Positions 60,222-64,000 of a stretch of 64,000 nt of DNA are shown here, one piece after another (the first letter of the stretch is position 1; every line of letters starts with the position of its first letter). The notes below the pieces were generated by a model, which ran no database searches, was not told the origin of the DNA, and was given only the letters and a program-made list of their open reading frames with translations. Made by a program: the position numbers and the translations under genes. The DNA comes from Flavobacterium sp. N2270 (GTDB taxonomy: Bacteria > Bacteroidota > Bacteroidia > Flavobacteriales > Flavobacteriaceae). The stretch is from assembly GCF_025947225.1 (NCBI RefSeq), contig NZ_CP110005.1, forward strand, positions 124,001 through 188,000, read 5' to 3'.

Positions 60222-61226
60222 TTAAATAGACATTTCAAATTTATAAACAATTAACATAGTTAAACCTATAGATATTAAAATGGGAACTATAATAATAACT
60301 TGGTTTATTAAATTAAACTGTTGTACCAAAATCAACAAAATTATGTAACCGATATTTTGATGTATTAAATATAATGGATACGATATTTTTCCTAAAAATA
60401 ATAATATCTTAGATTTTGACAGAAAAGTTATTTTTTCAAACGACAATAAATAAAAAGTAAAAAAGAAACCAGTTACCACAATACATTCTTCTATACTTGA
60501 TTTTAAAGGGTCTGTTGCTTTTGTTAAAGTTAAAATATAATAACTAATTAAACTAAAAAAAATTAAGATATGAGAAGTCCATTTTTTTCGTTCTGCTTCG
60601 TTTTTCCAAATAGTATAAAACATCATTCCTCCAAAAAACAAAGGACTCCATTTCATGTTTAATATAATACCAATCATAAAAACACTATAGTCATTTGGAA
60701 TGCAAATGATAGAGGATAACAACCAAAGAAAGCCAATAATTTGAATATGTTTTAATAATTTGAATTGGTATAAACATAATATAAATCCATAAAACAATAA
60801 TTCTGCAGCTAAAGACCAATAAACGCCATCAATATGCTTATTATGTAATATGGGAATAAATAAATCTTGAATTACGGTTGAATTTAAAAGAAAATCGAGT
60901 TTTGAAAACGCCAATTTTGACACTCCAGAAATTAAAATCACTAAAGATGTAAGAAATAAAGGAATCCAATAAGTGGGATAAAGTCTAACAAATCTTTTGA
61001 TGATAAATTCTTTAATCGATTGAATTTGTTCTATGGACATAAAAATAACAAAACCACTAATTAAAAAGAAAAGTTCTACACCCAAATAGCCGTATTTAAA
61101 TTCAACACTAAAATTTAATGGTGTATTAAATTTAAAATTAAAAATTGTAGTATAATGCCTTAAAACAAACGCTATTGCTGCAAAGCCTCTTAATGCATCT
61201 AAACTCTCAATTCTTTTTTTATCCAT
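60222..61226 (-). CDS. Acyltransferase family 3 (OafA/YrhL-like)
   Basis: A 334-residue integral membrane acyltransferase with about ten TM helices. The N-terminal signature RIESLDALRGFAAIAFVLRH (residues 5-24) with the essential Arg-x10-His, LGVELFFLISGFVIFMS (about 48) and RFVRLYPTYWIPL are diagnostic. It is the short form without a C-terminal SGNH domain. Expected to O-acetylate a sugar of the polymer across the inner membrane. Located between two glycosyltransferase genes, 2 bases from the upstream one. A remnant of an SGNH protein lies far away at 23.8-24.0 kb. Confidence 0.9.
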   Translation of the reverse strand: MDKKRIESLDALRGFAAIAFVLRHYTTIFNFKFNTPLNFSVEFKYGYLGVELFFLISGFVIFMSIEQIQSIKEFIIKRFVRLYPTYWIPLFLTSLVILISGVSKLAFSKLDFLLNSTVIQDLFIPILHNKHIDGVYWSLAAELLFYGFILCLYQFKLLKHIQIIGFLWLLSSIICIPNDYSVFMIGIILNMKWSPLFFGGMMFYTIWKNEAERKKWTSHILIFFSLISYYILTLTKATDPLKSSIEECIVVTGFFFTFYLLSFEKITFLSKSKILLFLGKISYPLYLIHQNIGYIILLILVQQFNLINQVIIIVPILISIGLTMLIVYKFEMSI

Positions 61227-61228
61227 TA

Positions 61229-62560
61229 TCAGCCTTCAATTATTTGAATAAATTGCTTAACCTGACTACTTGCTAAGTATTTTTTACAAAACTCTTCGTT
61301 AGGTTCTTGAGAAAATGTACTATTTGTTATGCTTGAGAAGCATTTAAGTGCTTGCTCTTCGTTATCTAAAAACAATCCTAAATTAGCATTAGTTAGTTCC
61401 TTTCTAGCTTCACTAGGATTTGGCACTATTGCTAAGACGTACTTTTGTAAGGCTATATAGTCTACCATTTTCGCGAAGTTTGTCCACCAATGACTATCAT
61501 AACCAGGAATTAAAAGAACGGCTTTTGAAGCTACAATTCTTTTATACAATTCTTTTTGAGGTAAATGGTCTTCAAAAATCAATTTTTCTTTAATTAAAGA
61601 CGAAATTCCAACTTCATTTATAGCTTTCTTATTGATTGCCGAATTTCCAATAAACCTAATTTGAAAACTCTCGTTTAATTCCGGTTTGGTCTTTAAAAAA
61701 CTTTCTAAATACTCAAAGAAAACTCCCCCATAATCTTTTAGAAACTCACCAATATATATTATTTCATTTAATGGGTTAATTTCTTCCTTCGGAATATAAT
61801 CATCGTCTGCTCCTGTTGGAATAAAATGCGTTTTTTTATCATATTTGCCTCCATATAAATCATGATAAATCAGTTTGTAACTAGACGATAATCCTGTAAT
61901 TATATCTGCCGATTCTAAAGCATCAATTTCAATTTGTTTTTGTTCTTTAAAAACTCTTGGTAATGAAGAATGGTTTCGTAAAGAATACATAATTGGATCT
62001 CTAAAATCTGCAATCCATTTAACATTATGCTCCTTTTTTAACCGACTTCCAATTTGAAGTGTTGTAAAAGGTAAAGAAGTTGTATAAATATACTGAATGT
62101 TCTTTTCTTTTATTAATTGGTTTGCTTTTTTAACCGTACCTTTTCTCCAAGTCCAAAAACGATCTGGAACATTTAAATAATTATCTAACAAATACTTATA
62201 CAAATAATTTTTAAAAAAAGATTCTTTATTTAATATAGTATTACTTTCTATAGAGTTTGTGTTTTCAGTATTTTGCTTTAATTTTTTAAGTGTTTTAAAT
62301 GTTCTATCCTTACCTGTAATCCACATATACAAACCTCTTAATGACGGTTCGATATATTCTGTTCGATATATTTCAACACCCTCTAAATCTTTTAAAAGGG
62401 ACTCATCTTCATTATATATATAATTTGTATTTACAGTTAAAACAATTGGATTCCATCCCTCACGCTTTAAATATTTGACCAATTTATGGGCACGAAAAAC
62501 TGCAGCATGTGTTTCGGGAGCGAAAAATGGCGTTATGACAAGAATATTCTTATTTTGCAT
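61229..62560 (-). CDS. Glycosyltransferase, GT4-like (WbuB type)
   Basis: A GT-B protein of 443 residues from the ATG at 62560; an ATG nine codons earlier (62587) would overlap the next gene further, and NILVITPFFAPETHAAVFR is the natural domain start. Characteristic are WIADFRDPIMYSLRN (about 190), the basic ALESADIITGLSSS and GEFLKDYGGVFFEYLE (about 275), then a divergent donor site VDYIALQKYVLAIVPNPSEA (about 380). The ADFRDP motif with a large insertion between domains resembles WbuB-like transferases. It overlaps the upstream GT4 gene by 11 bases. Confidence 0.8.
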   Translation of the reverse strand: MQNKNILVITPFFAPETHAAVFRAHKLVKYLKREGWNPIVLTVNTNYIYNEDESLLKDLEGVEIYRTEYIEPSLRGLYMWITGKDRTFKTLKKLKQNTENTNSIESNTILNKESFFKNYLYKYLLDNYLNVPDRFWTWRKGTVKKANQLIKEKNIQYIYTTSLPFTTLQIGSRLKKEHNVKWIADFRDPIMYSLRNHSSLPRVFKEQKQIEIDALESADIITGLSSSYKLIYHDLYGGKYDKKTHFIPTGADDDYIPKEEINPLNEIIYIGEFLKDYGGVFFEYLESFLKTKPELNESFQIRFIGNSAINKKAINEVGISSLIKEKLIFEDHLPQKELYKRIVASKAVLLIPGYDSHWWTNFAKMVDYIALQKYVLAIVPNPSEARKELTNANLGLFLDNEEQALKCFSSITNSTFSQEPNEEFCKKYLASSQVKQFIQIIEG

Positions 62561-63659
62561 GGTATAATTTATATAATTCAGATACATATAAAGCTACATC
62601 ATATTGCTTTACATTCTCCAATGCATTTTCCGTAAATTTAGGATAAGCCTCATCGTTAAGAATCAATTTTTCCATTTTTTCGGCTAACGCATTTTCTGAT
62701 AATTTTTCATAAACAAAACCATCTATACCATTTGAAACTATATTTTGAATACCTCCAGAATTAGGAACAATCGCTGGAAGACCACATGCCATAGCTTCAA
62801 TACATACAATTCCGAAAGGCTCATATGGAGCAGCATGAATAAAAGCAAAAGCATTTGGCAATAGTTGATCTACATCATTTCTCATTCCTAAAAAATGTAT
62901 CGCATTGGAAATATTTAATTTATTAGCTAACAATTCTAATTCGTTTCTTTGATCACCATCCCCACAAACCAATAATCCTACATCATGACCCTTTTCTTTC
63001 AATAATCCAATAGCTTTAATAGAAACATCAACTCTTTTATTAACTCCACGACCAAGTGTTCCAACAGTTACAAAAGTAAATTTTGGTGGATTATCTATAA
63101 ATGTATCTAATTTTTTATTTGCAATAGATTTATACTTAGACAAATCAACACAATTATACATTACGTTTAGTTTGTAATTAAATATTTTATGTGTGCTATT
63201 TGTCCATTGTTTTAATTGATTACTACAAACAATTATTTTATGAAATAAAAATTGAGACATAAAATTTAAAAATCTAAATTTTATGGAATTCATATAAATA
63301 TCTCCTTGTTCAAAACCTATTCTATTTTTTACTCCTACCATAAAACCAGCAGTATTTGCTAATAGTCTAGACCAAGTTAAATGTGTTTCAATTACATCTG
63401 GAGCTTCTTTTTTTATTATTTTTTTTAATAATTGTAATATTTTAAAAAAGGATTTAGTTTGAAAAAATGATCTTAAATTTAAACAAATAACTTCTACATT
63501 TATTTCTCTGAATTTCTCACTTAATGAATTATCTTCAAATAGAACAATTATTTTTTGTTCATCTTCTGGGTGCTGCAAAACCATTTCTTTCACAATAGTT
63601 AGTAAATGAGTTTGTGCTCCGCCCATTTTAATTTCATCTATAAAGTGTAAAATCTTCAT
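62550..63659 (-). CDS. Glycosyltransferase, GT4 family
   Basis: A 369-residue GT4 transferase. ILHFIDEIKMGGAQTHLLTI (N-terminus, GGAQTH turn), VIETHLTWSRLLANT, FVTVGTLGRGVNKRVDVSIK (about 190), LLVCGDGDQRNELELLA, IHFLGMRNDVDQLLPNA and PYEPFGIVCIEAMACGLPAI (about 275-295). All conserved Glu and Gly positions are in place. The stop of the upstream flippase gene overlaps its start by 4 bases (ATGA-type). Sugar unknown. Confidence 0.88.
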   Translation of the reverse strand: MKILHFIDEIKMGGAQTHLLTIVKEMVLQHPEDEQKIIVLFEDNSLSEKFREINVEVICLNLRSFFQTKSFFKILQLLKKIIKKEAPDVIETHLTWSRLLANTAGFMVGVKNRIGFEQGDIYMNSIKFRFLNFMSQFLFHKIIVCSNQLKQWTNSTHKIFNYKLNVMYNCVDLSKYKSIANKKLDTFIDNPPKFTFVTVGTLGRGVNKRVDVSIKAIGLLKEKGHDVGLLVCGDGDQRNELELLANKLNISNAIHFLGMRNDVDQLLPNAFAFIHAAPYEPFGIVCIEAMACGLPAIVPNSGGIQNIVSNGIDGFVYEKLSENALAEKMEKLILNDEAYPKFTENALENVKQYDVALYVSELYKLYHAK

Positions 63660-64000
63660 AATTTATTTTTAAAAATTAGACGCTTTTCCTCTTCATTTAA
63701 CATTTGAAAAAAAACCAAAACAAAAATGAACGTATAAATTAAGTTTTTCAATATAAAATTGAACCAATTAATTTTATCAAAAAGAGTAAAACCAAAATAA
63801 CAACATATATATATAATCATAAAGGTTATTCCAAACTTTAATATTGTACTTTTTATAAACTTAAAGACATTTAGATCTAATTTTTGTTGATAATAGTAGT
63901 TCATAATCAATTGTAGAACAAAAATGGCACTTACTAAACCATAAATCATTCCAAATATGCCAAATTTTAAAGACAAATAATAGCCCAATACGGATCCAAT
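63656..64000 (-). CDS. Wzx-type oligosaccharide flippase, C-terminal part (cut by window end)
   Basis: The frame is open to the last base of the window, so only about 115 C-terminal residues are visible. They contain four hydrophobic segments and a GSVLGYYLSLKFGIFGMIYG stretch that resembles TM11-12 of Wzx/MATE-like polysaccharide flippases, followed by a membrane C-terminus ending in RLIFKNKL. Context (next to glycosyltransferase genes in a Wzx/Wzy locus) supports the call, but the diagnostic N-terminal half lies outside the window. Overlaps the GT4 gene by 4 bases. Confidence 0.68.
   Translation of the reverse strand: MGSVLGYYLSLKFGIFGMIYGLVSAIFVLQLIMNYYYQQKLDLNVFKFIKSTILKFGITFMIIYICCYFGFTLFDKINWFNFILKNLIYTFIFVLVFFQMLNEEEKRLIFKNKL

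Noticed and set aside
19986..64000. Insertion sequences or prophage genes in the polysaccharide locus
   Set aside because: No transposase, integrase or terminal inverted repeats were found, in spite of the mosaic gene content.

Overview
This window is AT-rich DNA (coding regions included) from a member of the Flavobacteriaceae, most likely Flavobacterium or a close relative. The evidence is the gene content (a PorV/PorQ-family outer-membrane protein, a DUF4105/Lnb-type protein, DUF4369 and M61 lipoproteins, an orphan csp gene), the lack of clear Shine-Dalgarno sequences, and promoter-like boxes of the Bacteroidota type (TTG-N17..20-TAnnTTTG).

Positions 1 to about 19.9 kb hold mostly housekeeping genes in short transcription units on both strands: a DUF2805 protein, an M61 peptidase lipoprotein, a DUF819 membrane protein, a DUF4369 lipoprotein, tRNA-Thr(TGT), manA, queD, idi, a cold-shock protein, a FAD oxidoreductase, recQ, kdsD-tatC-ahpD-like-lptB, a GH25 lysozyme, pssA, a PorV-like protein and a DUF4105 protein. 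Several good hairpin terminators separate the first units.

From about 20 kb to the end of the window lies one very large surface-polysaccharide locus, almost all on the minus strand. Reading in the direction of transcription, the distal block (64.0 to 47.5 kb) has a partial Wzx flippase, six glycosyltransferases, an OafA-type acyltransferase, an EpsG-type polymerase, a fused PglC-PglD protein, the PglE aminotransferase, a frameshifted PglF/WbpM-type 4,6-dehydratase, Wza and Wzc. A CpsB-type PHP tyrosine phosphatase faces Wzc tail-to-tail. The second block (45.4 to 21.4 kb) begins at a clear promoter and carries a legI-legG-legF-like nonulosonic acid module, an asparagine synthetase homologue, a PglK/MsbA-like ABC transporter, a pseudaminic acid module (pseB, pseC, pseF, a GNAT-SDR fusion, a metallophosphoesterase, an ATP-grasp enzyme, pseI), GT-B proteins, GT4 transferases, a hexapeptide acetyltransferase and an O-antigen ligase/polymerase. 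A WcaJ-type initiating transferase ends the locus.

Read together, the genes predict two CMP-nonulosonic acids, one of pseudaminic type and one of legionaminic (or neuraminic) type. The legionaminic precursor UDP-diNAc-bacillosamine could come from the pglF-pglE-pglD genes 6 to 10 kb away. Points that deserve attention are a missing PseG with unfamiliar enzymes in its place, the frameshift in pglF, a pair of uncharacterised paralogous GT-B proteins beside the nonulosonic acid modules, an unannotated SGNH-hydrolase remnant at 23.8-24.0 kb, duplicated initiation, polymerisation and export functions, and a RecQ without its zinc cysteines. All functional calls come from motif recognition by eye; no database search was run.
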